The notes under the pieces were generated by a model. That model worked only from the letters and a program-made list of their open reading frames with translations. It did no database searches and was not told the origin of the DNA. 64,000 nt of DNA, taken from positions 310,001-374,000 of the forward strand of contig NZ_JAGGMO010000001.1 in the NCBI RefSeq assembly GCF_017875395.1. The letters are read 5' to 3'. The stretch is from Methanococcus voltae (GTDB lineage: Archaea > AGJL01 > Methanococci > Methanococcales > Methanococcaceae). The translations under genes and the position numbers were made by a program. Positions 1 to 8,412 of the stretch are shown in pieces. The number at the start of each line of letters is the position of its first letter. Position 1 is the stretch's first letter.

Positions 1-57
1 TATTTTTTTATAAAATTTTATAGAATTTATAACTTAATCAATTTTATTTGTGATATT

Positions 58-1140
58 ATGGATTTAAAACGTTCAAAAATTTCAGTTTCCATAATTGGTG
101 GAACCGATGGTCTTGGAAAATGGTTTGCCAAATTTTTAAAAGAAAAAAATGACAATTTTAATTTTGAAATAACCGTTACAGGTAGAAATAAAGAAAAAGG
201 CAGTGCTGTAAGCCAAGAACTCAGCGTAAACTATTGTTCGGATAATATTAATGCCGTAGAAAAAGCAGATATTGTGATAATAGCAGTACCCATTAGTCAT
301 ACCCTGTCAGTTATAGAAGAAGTAGCCCCCCATGTACCAAAAGGTAGCATATTAATGGATATGACTTCAGTTAAGGAAAAACCGTCTTTAAAAATGATAG
401 AATTTACAAAAAAAGGTGTTTCTGTTATTCCAACCCACCCAATGTTTGGACCTTCAGTACCTTCAATTGCTGAACAAGTTGTAATTCTTACACCCGTGGA
501 GAAGTGTGATAATAAGCACTTTGAGAGAGTTAAAGAGTTCTTAGAAAATGCGGGGGCGAAGGTAATCGTCGTTACCCCCCAACAGCATGATGAAATTATA
601 AGCGTAATTCAAGGTTTAACTCACTTTGTCCATATTTCATTAGGCTCTACCCTTAGAGAGCTTGGCGTAAGTATTAAGGACTCCAGGAATTTTGCATCTC
701 CGATTTATGAAATGATGATTAATATGGTCGGTAGAATCGTAGGGCAAAATGCAAATTTATACGCCGATATTCAAATGAACAATGACCGGGTTACAAACGT
801 TCACGACACTTTTATAAATGAATGTATTAAATTACGCGATACAGTTGCAAATAAAGATAAAAAAGCATTTATTGAAGATATGGAATTGACTTCTGCTTAT
901 TTTGGTGAAGAAACTAAAAAAGGTCTGTATTATTCAAATAAAGCCGTTAATGCCATAGTTAATGAGAATATGGCACTAAAAGAATCTATTGGTAAAGAAA
1001 TTACTTTAAAACATATATACACTGGTAAAATTTATAACGGAATCCTAAATAATATTATTGACGATAAATTAATTCTTAAAGACCTTAAAAATGATAAAAA
1101 AGAATATGAATTAAATATTTATGAATTTAATTTGCTATAA
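58..1140 (+). CDS. tyrA: Prephenate dehydrogenase (archaeal TyrA)
   Basis: Converts prephenate to 4-hydroxyphenylpyruvate with NAD(P), in tyrosine biosynthesis in the cytosol. The 360-residue product opens with a Rossmann dinucleotide fold (GGTDGLG, residues 14-20). It has the hydrophobic strand with AVP near residue 77 and the HPMFGP motif at 127-132, which carries the substrate-binding/catalytic His region of the TyrA family. The C-terminal half is the helical dimerisation domain. The last ~45 residues form a short basic/acidic tail I cannot assign, and no chorismate mutase domain is visible. The ATG follows a GTGAT ribosome binding site. The gene is convergent with scpA, 57 bp away. Family identity is secure; preference for prephenate over arogenate is inferred. 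Confidence 0.88.
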   Translation: MDLKRSKISVSIIGGTDGLGKWFAKFLKEKNDNFNFEITVTGRNKEKGSAVSQELSVNYCSDNINAVEKADIVIIAVPISHTLSVIEEVAPHVPKGSILMDMTSVKEKPSLKMIEFTKKGVSVIPTHPMFGPSVPSIAEQVVILTPVEKCDNKHFERVKEFLENAGAKVIVVTPQQHDEIISVIQGLTHFVHISLGSTLRELGVSIKDSRNFASPIYEMMINMVGRIVGQNANLYADIQMNNDRVTNVHDTFINECIKLRDTVANKDKKAFIEDMELTSAYFGEETKKGLYYSNKAVNAIVNENMALKESIGKEITLKHIYTGKIYNGILNNIIDDKLILKDLKNDKKEYELNIYEFNLL

Positions 1141-1197
1141 CTTCACTATTTTATTTTTTCTATTTCTTAGTTTTTAGTTTTTCTGTTTTCTTTTTAT

Positions 1198-1908
1198 TCA
1201 TTGTTTTGATTTTAATTGAACATATAATTTTTCAAATAATTCTTCCTGTAATAAATCTATTTTACCGTCATTTGCTAAATACAGGGATGGTAAAAAGTTT
1301 TTTATAACTTTTTCTCTCGTATCAAATTTTTCTTGGAATATAAAATTTCCATCTTTTGAATTTTCCAATTCTTCGATTATATAATCCATAATATCTGAAA
1401 TATCGTCTTCTTCAATCATTTCTTCGATTAAATTATTTAAATTGGTTGCAATGGTACCGGGAGATTGAGTTCTTTTTTTTCTAGGTTTTTTGGATTTTAT
1501 TTTATTAAGTTCCGATTGTAACGTAGTTATAAGACCATCTAAAGTTACAGTGGTTTGTTTTGTAGGTTTCTCATTTGTTTTTTCGTCCATTATTACAGGG
1601 ATAGGTTGAGTTTCTAAATCGTTGTATTCTTCATCCCTTCTATCATCCTCGTTGATTTCCTCTTCCCCTTCCTCTTCTTCATCATCGAAAGCATTCTCGC
1701 ATTCCCCGTATAAAATTTCAGATTTCATCCTTAGCAAAATGCTAGCTACTAAAACGACATCTGCAGAGAGTCTTATGTCAAATTTTCGTAACTCTTTAAT
1801 CGTTTCTAGATATTCATTTGCAATATCTGAAATATTGATATTCCAAGGGTCTACTTGCTTTTTAGAAATGTTTTCTTTAATAATCCGTACCCATAACTCA
1901 AATTCCAT
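1198..1908 (-). CDS. scpA: ScpA-like kleisin, chromosome segregation/condensation
   Basis: Predicted kleisin that bridges the heads of an SMC dimer in chromosome condensation. The N-terminal block (MEFELWVRII, then DPWNINISDIANEYL) and the conserved LSADVVLVASILLRMKSE segment are typical of ScpA. The middle is a long acidic, low-complexity linker rich in Glu and Asp followed by a basic KKPRKKRTQ patch. The C-terminus is a winged-helix-like segment. I place the start at the ATG at 1908 because a GGGGAT ribosome binding site lies just upstream. An upstream in-frame start at 1962 would overlap the preceding gene and has no such site. The product is 236 residues. It lies 40 bp downstream of the site-2 protease gene and probably shares its transcript. 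No ScpB or SMC gene is visible nearby. Confidence 0.82.
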   Translation of the reverse strand: MEFELWVRIIKENISKKQVDPWNINISDIANEYLETIKELRKFDIRLSADVVLVASILLRMKSEILYGECENAFDDEEEEGEEEINEDDRRDEEYNDLETQPIPVIMDEKTNEKPTKQTTVTLDGLITTLQSELNKIKSKKPRKKRTQSPGTIATNLNNLIEEMIEEDDISDIMDYIIEELENSKDGNFIFQEKFDTREKVIKNFLPSLYLANDGKIDLLQEELFEKLYVQLKSKQ

Positions 1909-1948
1909 AAAATCCCCTAATTTTATATTTTTTCTAGATTTAACCACA

Positions 1949-2569
1949 TTATAATAATGCACTGATTATTGTATTTACAATTGTACTATTGAATAACCAG
2001 AAGATTGTAAATACTCCGAAAACTCCTATCCATATGCCTTTATTCCAACTTAATACTTTTGAACCATCAAATGGTGGGATAGGTAGCATATTAAACCATG
2101 CAAGTGTTATGTTTACCAAAAAGCCCATAATTCCTAAATTTACTAAATATATATTTTGCATTTTCATACCTAAAATTAACGGGATTAGGAATACAAATGC
2201 CAATCCGAAGTTTATTAAAGGTCCTATTATTGAAATTTTACCATTTTCCTCGTAGGTAAGGTACTCTTTACTTATATAAACTGCACCCGGGGCTATGAAA
2301 GTTATTCCGATTAATATTCTTAATATTAAAGCTATTGCTAAACCTTCATACCAAGCTCGGTATTCACTCCAAGCGCCATAATGTTTTGCCACAGTTCTAT
2401 GACCTAATTCGTGGAATATAAAACCAGTACCTACAGCTATTAAAGCGATTAATAAGTCTATCAATCCCGCTTGGTTTAAATTTAAAGGCCATGCGAATAT
2501 AATTGCTATTGCAAATGTTGAAATTAATATTTCTTTAATCTCTTCTGCACTAAAATCAAAATAATTCAT
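1949..2569 (-). CDS. Site-2 protease family (M50) membrane metalloprotease
   Basis: Putative intramembrane zinc protease of the M50/S2P family, 206 residues, almost entirely hydrophobic with about five to six membrane segments. The zinc-binding HELGH motif is at residues 53-57. The second metal ligand lies in NMLPIPPFDG (160-169), where Asp168 corresponds to the conserved Asp of the NPDG-type motif. Its substrate is unknown; family members process membrane-anchored regulators. The GGTGA ribosome binding site and ATG at 2569 are well spaced. It is followed 40 bp later by scpA on the same strand. There is no PDZ domain and no CBS domain, so this is a minimal member. Confidence 0.85.
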   Translation of the reverse strand: MNYFDFSAEEIKEILISTFAIAIIFAWPLNLNQAGLIDLLIALIAVGTGFIFHELGHRTVAKHYGAWSEYRAWYEGLAIALILRILIGITFIAPGAVYISKEYLTYEENGKISIIGPLINFGLAFVFLIPLILGMKMQNIYLVNLGIMGFLVNITLAWFNMLPIPPFDGSKVLSWNKGIWIGVFGVFTIFWLFNSTIVNTIISALL

Positions 2570-2646
2570 TATTTCACCGCGTAAATGTGTAAATTTATGT
2601 AGACTAATTTTAAATTTTATATTTTCATATTTCCATATAGTATATG

Positions 2647-2682
2647 TTAATATTTGTTAATATTTATTAATATTTATTAATG
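2647..2682. repeat. 10-bp direct repeats upstream of the M50 protease gene
   Basis: Three near-identical copies of TTAATATTT(G/A) plus a partial fourth lie about 80-110 bp upstream of the protease start codon. The 10-bp period equals one helical turn, so identical faces are presented. This could be a regulator-binding array or just low-complexity DNA. Confidence 0.6.
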
Positions 2683-2740
2683 TATGGAGAATAATGCAAA
2701 TTTAACAAAAAATTAAAAAATCTAAAATAAAGAATAAAAA

Positions 2741-2784
2741 AATAATATAAAAATAATATAAAAATAATATAAAAATATTATAAA
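2741..2784. repeat. 11-bp AT tandem repeat after wtpC
   Basis: Three exact copies and one variant copy of AATAATATAAA lie head to tail, 30 bp beyond the wtpC stop codon. The tract is noncoding. It may mark the transcript end or simply be slippage-prone AT DNA. A comparable 11-bp array occurs at 28841 and a 9-bp array at 11663. Confidence 0.7.
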
Positions 2785-2813
2785 ATAAGATAAAAAAATA
2801 AAGAAATAATATT

Positions 2814-3767
2814 TTAAATACGAATCATATTTTCAAAATCAATGGATACGTTATCGCCCGATTTAATATCAAACTCTTCATCGCAAATACATTTTAAATT
2901 TTTGTTGTTATATGAAACACTTACGGTTTTATAGTATCCAAAATCAATAAAACCATTTACAACACCGTATTTTTTGCCGTTTCTATCACCACTAGTAGAG
3001 GTGCCCGTACTTTCAACAGTTTTAATTTTAACATTCTCAGGAGAAACTGCTAATTTTGCATTATTTTCAGATAATATATTATAACCCAAAAATTTGGCAA
3101 CTTTTTCATTTTTTGGCTTTTTAAATATCTCTTTTGTTCCAAAGTCGTTCAATTCCCCATTAATTACTATGGCAATATGTTCGCCCAAAGTCCTGGCCTC
3201 TACAAAATCATGCGTAATATGTATTATAGGGGTTAATTCACTTATTTTCTTTAATTCATCCATTACAGTATCTTTAATATGAATATCTAATGCGGAAGTA
3301 GGTTCATCGAGTAATAAAAGTTTAGGATTTAATACCAAAGCTCTTGCTAATGCAACTCTTTGTTGTTCCCCACCACTAAGTGTTTTTGGCGTTCTTTCCA
3401 ATATATGGGATATATTTAAAAATTCCGCAATATCTCTTATTTTCTTATCTGCGGTAAGCTTATCAACCTTACGAATAGTCATTCCGTATTTTATATTCTT
3501 ATAAACATTCATATTTGGGAATAATGCATAATTTTGAGGTACATAACCAAAATTTCTTAGTTCGGGTTTCAAATCAGTTATATCTTCATCATCATAATAA
3601 ATTTTACCGTTATCTACATCCAAAATTCCTGCTATACATTGAATAATTACGGACTTTCCAGCACCACTTGGACCCAAAATTACACAATATTTGTCACGCA
3701 ATTCAAATGAAACATTTTTTAATTGAAATTCTTTCCATGATTTGGATACATTTTCTAATTTTAACAT
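2814..3767 (-). CDS. wtpC: Tungstate/molybdate-type ABC transporter ATP-binding protein
   Basis: ATPase subunit of an oxyanion importer, most likely for tungstate/molybdate (WtpC/ModC type). The product is 317 residues. Walker A GPSGAGKS is at 32-39, the Q-loop glutamine at 78 in VPQNYALFP, the signature LSGGEQQ at 130-136, and Walker B LLLLDEP at 150-156 followed by the D-loop and HITHD switch. Residues ~230-317 form a C-terminal TOBE/MOP-like regulatory domain. A GGTGT ribosome binding site precedes the ATG. The permease gene lies 101 bp upstream on the same strand. Substrate assignment rests on resemblance to archaeal Wtp proteins. A sulfate or other oxyanion transporter is the alternative. 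Confidence 0.78.
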   Translation of the reverse strand: MLKLENVSKSWKEFQLKNVSFELRDKYCVILGPSGAGKSVIIQCIAGILDVDNGKIYYDDEDITDLKPELRNFGYVPQNYALFPNMNVYKNIKYGMTIRKVDKLTADKKIRDIAEFLNISHILERTPKTLSGGEQQRVALARALVLNPKLLLLDEPTSALDIHIKDTVMDELKKISELTPIIHITHDFVEARTLGEHIAIVINGELNDFGTKEIFKKPKNEKVAKFLGYNILSENNAKLAVSPENVKIKTVESTGTSTSGDRNGKKYGVVNGFIDFGYYKTVSVSYNNKNLKCICDEEFDIKSGDNVSIDFENMIRI

Positions 3768-3868
3768 CCTTACACCAAATTAATTATGATACATTTATTA
3801 ATGCAATATATTATGCAATTATATGCCATATATTTTTTTTATTTTTTAATCCTATTTTTTATTTTCTT

Positions 3869-4642
3869 TTAATTTTTAACTTTTTTATGCCTTACAAGCC
3901 TAAAGATTGTAAATAACAATATACTTACAATGATCATCAACACGGAAATTGGTTTTGAGGAAGACAAACCGAATTGGTTAAATCTATCCATAATGAGTAC
4001 AGGTGTTGTTTTGGGGAAATAAGCAACTATTAAAATTGCACCTACCTCACTTAAACCTCTCGCATATGTCAAAATACTTCCAGAAACTAAGTTATTTTTT
4101 ATAATTGGTAAGGAAACACTAAAGAACGTTTTAAATCTTGAAGCGCCCAATGTTCTTGAAACGTGTTCTAACTCCTCGTCCACCATTTCAAAACCGTCCC
4201 TTGCACTATTTATCATGAATGGGATTCCTACATATAGCATTACTGCTACAATCCCCCAAAAATTATCAACTATCTTTAAACCTGCGTTAGTTAGAAATTC
4301 ACCGATGGTACTCCCGTAAAAGAATGAAAGTATCATAATACCCACTACGGAGTGGGGTATTGCCATAGGAATATCAATTATACTTTCAATTAAACTCTTA
4401 CCTTTAAAGTCATTTCTTGCAAAAATGTATGCTAAAGGCACACCGAACAATAACGCCAACAACGTACTCATTCCTGCTGCTTTTAAACTTACTTCAAGCG
4501 ATTTGATAACTTCCTTATCCATTATAGCTCCCGAAACATCTCCAGGATTCAATAACATAGTTATCAAAGGCAATGAAACAAATAATAAAATAAATACTGA
4601 TGCAGACAAGAATACTATGTAAAAACTTTTATCTATCTTCAT
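3869..4642 (-). CDS. wtpB: Tungstate/molybdate-type ABC transporter permease
   Basis: Membrane channel subunit, 257 residues, with about six transmembrane helices. An EAA-type cytoplasmic loop that docks the ATPase is visible (EELEHVSRTLGASRFKTF). The family is that of ModB/WtpB/CysT permeases, and pairing with wtpC supports an oxyanion importer. The start is an ATG preceded by GTGAT. The upstream region carries a TATA-like box near 4711-4720 and a 6+6 bp inverted repeat at 4686-4706, placed where a repressor could block initiation. The periplasmic binding protein (WtpA), usually adjacent, is not found anywhere in this window. Confidence 0.8.
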   Translation of the reverse strand: MKIDKSFYIVFLSASVFILLFVSLPLITMLLNPGDVSGAIMDKEVIKSLEVSLKAAGMSTLLALLFGVPLAYIFARNDFKGKSLIESIIDIPMAIPHSVVGIMILSFFYGSTIGEFLTNAGLKIVDNFWGIVAVMLYVGIPFMINSARDGFEMVDEELEHVSRTLGASRFKTFFSVSLPIIKNNLVSGSILTYARGLSEVGAILIVAYFPKTTPVLIMDRFNQFGLSSSKPISVLMIIVSILLFTIFRLVRHKKVKN

Positions 4643-5026
4643 ATTATCACAAATAAAGGGGATTAAATGAGTAATGCAAATAATACCTAATGTAAATTTT
4701 ATTAGGAATCTAATATATATTGGAAATGTATTTGCGTAATTATTTTTAATAATATAATTTTTAAACTATATGAAAGTTTAGTATTTATAATTAATTTTAA
4801 TGGTATTTTAACAGGATATAATTAATAATATTATTAAATACATTGATTATATATAAAATAAAAACTAAGATAGTTAAATGCCTAAACTAAATATTAAATA
4901 CTCTAATAACTAATTTAATAATTAATTGAATAAATAGGTGAATAAATATCTAATAAATATTTAACAAACTAAATATAAATAAATACATAAATTATTTGGA
5001 TTACTAAATTTAAATTTGGTGATATA
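4643..5026. other. Divergent promoter region wtpB/hypB
   Basis: This is a 384-bp AT-rich noncoding stretch between the divergent wtpB and hypB genes. The wtpB side holds a TATA-like box and an inverted repeat. The hypB side ends in a GGTGAT ribosome binding site. I see no small gene or other structured element here. Confidence 0.6.
4686..4706. promoter_or_regulatory. Inverted repeat, putative operator of wtpBC
   Basis: CCTAAT and ATTAGG arms are separated by 9 bp. The TATA-like element for the minus strand (about 4711-4720) would place the transcription start near 4690, inside this palindrome. That position is typical of a repressor operator, plausibly metal/oxyanion responsive. The regulator itself is not identified. 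Confidence 0.45.
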
Positions 5027-5695
5027 TTGCACTTTGTTGATGTTTTGACAGTTGGGAAAGATTTATTAAAAGCGAACAAAAAAAATGCCGATAAAAATAG
5101 AAAATTATTAAAAGAAAATAATGTCGTGGCTTTTGACTTCATGGGGGCAATTGGTAGTGGTAAAACATTATTAATTGAAAAATTAATTGAAGATTTAAAA
5201 GGGGACTATAATGTCGCTTGCATTGCAGGGGATGTAATTGCAAAATTCGATGCTGGTAGAATGGAAAAACATGGCGCTAAAGTAATTCCATTAAATACCG
5301 GCAAAGAATGCCACTTAGATGCACACCAAATCGGTCATAGCTTAGGGGACTTAGATTTAAAAGATATAGATATCGTATTTATTGAAAATGTGGGTAATTT
5401 AATATGCCCTACAGACTTTGATTTAGGAACTCATAAAAGAATAGTTGTAGTTAGTGCTACAGAAGGTGACGATACTGTTGAAAAACACCCTGAAATATTT
5501 AAAACAGCTAATTTAACAATTATTAATAAAATAGACCTTGCTGAAGCAGTTGAAGCAGACCCTAAAAAGATGGAAGCTGACGCGAAACTAATAAATCCTG
5601 AAATGGACGTTTTGTTGACTGCCGTTAAGAAAGATATTGGATTTGATGAAGTTGCCAACTATATAAGAACTAATGTAAAAGAACAACGAAACTAA
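5027..5695 (+). CDS. hypB: Hydrogenase nickel incorporation GTPase HypB
   Basis: GTPase that helps HypA insert nickel into [NiFe] hydrogenases in the cytosol. The P-loop is GAIGSGKT (residues 40-47), and IINKID supplies guanine specificity. The metal-site residues Cys95-His96 (in ECHLDAH) and Cys127 (LICPTD) fall at the positions known from the M. jannaschii HypB dimer interface. The N-terminal His-rich nickel store of some bacterial HypBs is absent, as in other methanogens. The start is a TTG, fixed by the GGTGAT ribosome binding site at 5018-5023; length is 222 residues. hypA (60894-61274) and hypF (49423-51870) are elsewhere in the window, so the hyp genes are scattered. Confidence 0.95.
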   Translation: MHFVDVLTVGKDLLKANKKNADKNRKLLKENNVVAFDFMGAIGSGKTLLIEKLIEDLKGDYNVACIAGDVIAKFDAGRMEKHGAKVIPLNTGKECHLDAHQIGHSLGDLDLKDIDIVFIENVGNLICPTDFDLGTHKRIVVVSATEGDDTVEKHPEIFKTANLTIINKIDLAEAVEADPKKMEADAKLINPEMDVLLTAVKKDIGFDEVANYIRTNVKEQRN

Positions 5696-5874
5696 TTAGT
5701 TGCTAAAATTAGCATACTATTTTCATACTTTTAATTTTTTATAATTCTAGATTACAACTTATTTTTTAATAAGTTACTAGTTATTTTTAAAAATAATTGA
5801 CTTAAAATAATAACTTAAACATACATATTAATTTATAAATTTAAATTAATAAATATATTTGCCTAAAATAAAAA

Positions 5875-5951
5875 TGGTGGACCTAGCCGGATTCGAACCG
5901 GCGACCCTCGCCTTGTAAGGGCGATGTCATAGCCAACTAGACCATAGGTCC
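5875..5951 (-). tRNA. tRNA-Val (anticodon UAC), copy 1
   Basis: A complete cloverleaf on the minus strand: 7-bp acceptor GGACCTA/TAGGTCC, D arm, anticodon stem TCGCC/GGCGA with loop CTTACAA (anticodon TAC), and T arm with GGTTCGAATCC. The discriminator A is followed by an encoded CCA. It reads valine GUA codons. It is identical over 77 nt to the second copy 51 bp upstream. A TATA-like TTTATAAAT near 5992-6000 suggests it has its own promoter. Confidence 0.95.
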
Positions 5952-6002
5952 TCTTTTGCTTATTTATTATTTTGCAATCGTATGAATATTCTATTTATAA
6001 AA

Positions 6003-6079
6003 TGGTGGACCTAGCCGGATTCGAACCGGCGACCCTCGCCTTGTAAGGGCGATGTCATAGCCAACTAGACCATAGGTCC
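6003..6079 (-). tRNA. tRNA-Val (anticodon UAC), copy 2
   Basis: Identical in all 77 positions, including the encoded CCA, to the tRNA-Val at 5875-5951. It is the first of the tandem pair in the direction of transcription. A consensus methanococcal box TTTATATA (minus strand, 6126-6133) lies about 25 bp before a TTGCA likely start near 6101-6105. Tandem duplication with perfect identity implies a recent duplication or ongoing gene conversion. Confidence 0.95.
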
Positions 6080-6125
6080 CATTTATTTCATCAAATTAAT
6101 TGCAAAATAACAAAGGTAATTATAG

Positions 6126-6133
6126 TATATAAA
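6126..6133 (-). promoter_or_regulatory. TATA box of tRNA-Val copy 2
   Basis: On the minus strand this reads TTTATATA, the classic stable-RNA promoter core of Methanococcus. It lies ~25 bp upstream of a TTGCA initiator-like sequence and ~50 bp upstream of the mature tRNA 5' end. Confidence 0.65.
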
Positions 6134-6265
6134 TGTTTCGGTTTTGTCTATATAAATAGCTATTCAATGTATAACCAAGATATTTAGATATATTATGATT
6201 AAAAATAAAATAAACATTATATAATCGGATTAACTAAAAATATACAAAGTTTGGAGTTAGATATT

Positions 6266-7414
6266 ATGGATATGGACTTTAATTTGAAAAATTTTGAAAA
6301 TTATGAGAAAGATAGAAATAATATCATTGATGATGCTAATTATGCCAAAAATTTAAAAAAGGAATCAAATCTAAACTTAAAATCAGACTCCAAACTAAAC
6401 GAAATTATTGAAGAACTTAAAGCTTTTAAAAATGAAAAAAACGATGCAATATGTAAGGGTAATGGATATAAAAACGACTCCATTGTTGTTGATTTTACAG
6501 AATACAACCCATTGCATAATGGACATAAATACTGCATGGATTTTGCAAAGAAATTTGGAATATTTATCTGTGTCGTTCCAGGACCTCTTGAAAGAAGTGG
6601 TAGAGGAGTTCCCTATTTATTAAATCGTGAAATACGTGCTAAAATGGCAATTAAAGCAGGTGCTGATTTAGTTGTGGAAGGTCCACCCATGGGAATTATG
6701 GGCTCAGGTCAATACGTACAATGTTTAATTAGAATGTTTTATAAATTAGGGGGCGAAGTGATACCTCGAGGATATATAGAAGAACAAACGATGAATAAAG
6801 TAATATCCTGCATTATAGATGGGCACCACATAAAAATAAAGCCTTATAAAATATCTTGCATAGAAACAGGCGAAGTTTTAGGGGAAAAATTAGAAATAGA
6901 CAATTATGTAATAGCTTCTATGTCATATACGATTCATAAACTTAGAAATGTGCTTAATAACTATGAGCCAAAATTTAAATTCTTAGAAAGAATTGAAGGT
7001 ATTAGTGGTACAAAAATACGTGAAGGAATATATGATGGAAATTTTGATATTTTAAAAACCATGGTGCCTGATACCACAATTGAGATTATTGAAAACTTAT
7101 TTAAAAATTATGATATGGACGAAATAATTTTAAAAAGATACGAAGATAGGATTTTAGACACCGTTAACAATGATAAATACGATATTCGAAACATAATCCC
7201 TGAAAAAATGGCTAATACAATATATTCTCGTTCTGAACATTACGAAAGTATTGAAGAACTTAAAAAAGCATTACCTTATGGGTTTACGAAAAATAATAAC
7301 GATAGAATACTTACAAAATTAGAGGCAAGGATAAATAGTGAAGATATTTCAAATTATATTGATTTTTATCCTAGAAATGTAAAAATTCTTGAAAACTCAT
7401 TAGATTATGTATGA
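6266..7414 (+). CDS. HIGH-motif nucleotidyltransferase family protein
   Basis: Predicted nucleotidyltransferase of the HIGH superfamily, 382 residues. The signature NPLHNGHKY lies at residues 81-89, and a matching ISGTKIRE motif (ISxTxxR type) is near residue 245. This architecture resembles the COG1323/TmcAL group, whose bacterial members act on tRNA-Met wobble cytidine. The archaeal substrate is unknown to me. The first ~75 residues are a charged, low-complexity extension rich in Lys, Asn and Asp. I choose the ATG at 6266, nine bases after GGAG (6253-6256); an upstream TTG at 6251 overlaps that site. The nearest neighbour upstream is the divergent tRNA-Val pair. Confidence 0.7.
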   Translation: MDMDFNLKNFENYEKDRNNIIDDANYAKNLKKESNLNLKSDSKLNEIIEELKAFKNEKNDAICKGNGYKNDSIVVDFTEYNPLHNGHKYCMDFAKKFGIFICVVPGPLERSGRGVPYLLNREIRAKMAIKAGADLVVEGPPMGIMGSGQYVQCLIRMFYKLGGEVIPRGYIEEQTMNKVISCIIDGHHIKIKPYKISCIETGEVLGEKLEIDNYVIASMSYTIHKLRNVLNNYEPKFKFLERIEGISGTKIREGIYDGNFDILKTMVPDTTIEIIENLFKNYDMDEIILKRYEDRILDTVNNDKYDIRNIIPEKMANTIYSRSEHYESIEELKKALPYGFTKNNNDRILTKLEARINSEDISNYIDFYPRNVKILENSLDYV

Positions 7415-7825
7415 TTTATAATATTATTATACTAAAATAACTATTATATTTTTTTACACGATATATTTATATATTTATATATGGGTATATTTATATTTTA
7501 AAATCAATTTAAAAATTAGATAAATAGGTAAAATTTTAATATAATTTAAATATTACCTAACAATAAGTTAATACAGTTTAGCAGAATAATAGCAAGTATT
7601 TTATATATAAAATTCCAAAGATAAATAAACTAATAGATAGTTAAAAATATTTAGACATACTTAACATACTTAAATAAATTTGAATATTGAAAATAAAATA
7701 ATATAAAATTAAAATAGAAATGATTGACTTTAATATTTTTTATTTTTATTTTATTTTTATATATAGGTTAAGACGAAATAAAATAGATATTACTTCGCTT
7801 AATCGAACTAAACACGGTGAAAAGA
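7415..7825. other. AT-rich noncoding stretch
   Basis: These 411 bp lie between two same-strand genes. Only AT-rich DNA with scattered TATA-like strings is visible. A GGTGA ribosome binding site at 7816-7820 belongs to the next gene. I see no RNA fold or small ORF worth naming. Confidence 0.6.
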
Positions 7826-8257
7826 ATGGTATTGTTACTTATAAGGGGAGACAGCTACGAAAAAATAAAAAACGCCTTAGCAGATGTACATAGGCACGCG
7901 AAACTAACGATTGTTGGAAAGCCAAGAATCATGGTACCAGAAGCTGCTGATGAAATTTTAGAATACATCGTTGGAAATATTAAAAAACCTTGTAAAAAAG
8001 CTTGTCTTGTGAAAATTGAAGAGAATGCCCCACGTTCAATCGATAGGATTAGGAAAATACACCCTCCTGCGCATATTGTAATACTTAGCGAAAGACACGA
8101 ACCTTATTCTTTCTTAATTGACGATTTTCCTAAGATGCCCATGTTAAAAGGATATTATAAAAGTAAAGCCATACTTGATAGCGAAGATGAAGAAAACAAT
8201 GAAAAATCTGAAAAAAATACAAAATCTAAACAAAAAAATAAAGGTAACAAAAAATAA
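7826..8257 (+). CDS. Conserved methanogen-type protein of unknown function
   Basis: 143 residues; I do not recognise a characterised function. It reads like one of the small proteins found across methanogens (methanogenesis-marker/DUF2113-type group), but I cannot assign the exact family with certainty. Visible are a globular N-terminal part with a conserved-looking pair Cys56 and Cys60 (KPCKKAC), a following ENAPRSIDRIRKIHPPAHIV block, and a highly charged Lys/Glu/Asn tail from about residue 118 that is probably disordered. The ATG at 7826 is chosen because GGTGA at 7816-7820 is its ribosome binding site; the upstream GTG at 7817 is part of that site. It precedes ileS by 155 bp on the same strand. 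Confidence 0.6.
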   Translation: MVLLLIRGDSYEKIKNALADVHRHAKLTIVGKPRIMVPEAADEILEYIVGNIKKPCKKACLVKIEENAPRSIDRIRKIHPPAHIVILSERHEPYSFLIDDFPKMPMLKGYYKSKAILDSEDEENNEKSEKNTKSKQKNKGNKK

Positions 8258-8412
8258 TAAAAATAGTAAATAAACTAAGTATATTATTTTTTTAATTTTA
8301 TAAGTTTTTAATAATATTAAAATATTAAAATATTTTTGTATAATCAAATATTATAATTATTACATTTACAAATGACTAATTTATTATAATTAAAAATTAT
8401 TAGGTGATTTTA

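Noticed and set aside
1622-1954. Serine-rich plus-strand frame opposite scpA
   Set aside because: It is the reverse reading of the acidic Glu/Asp linker of ScpA and has no independent support.
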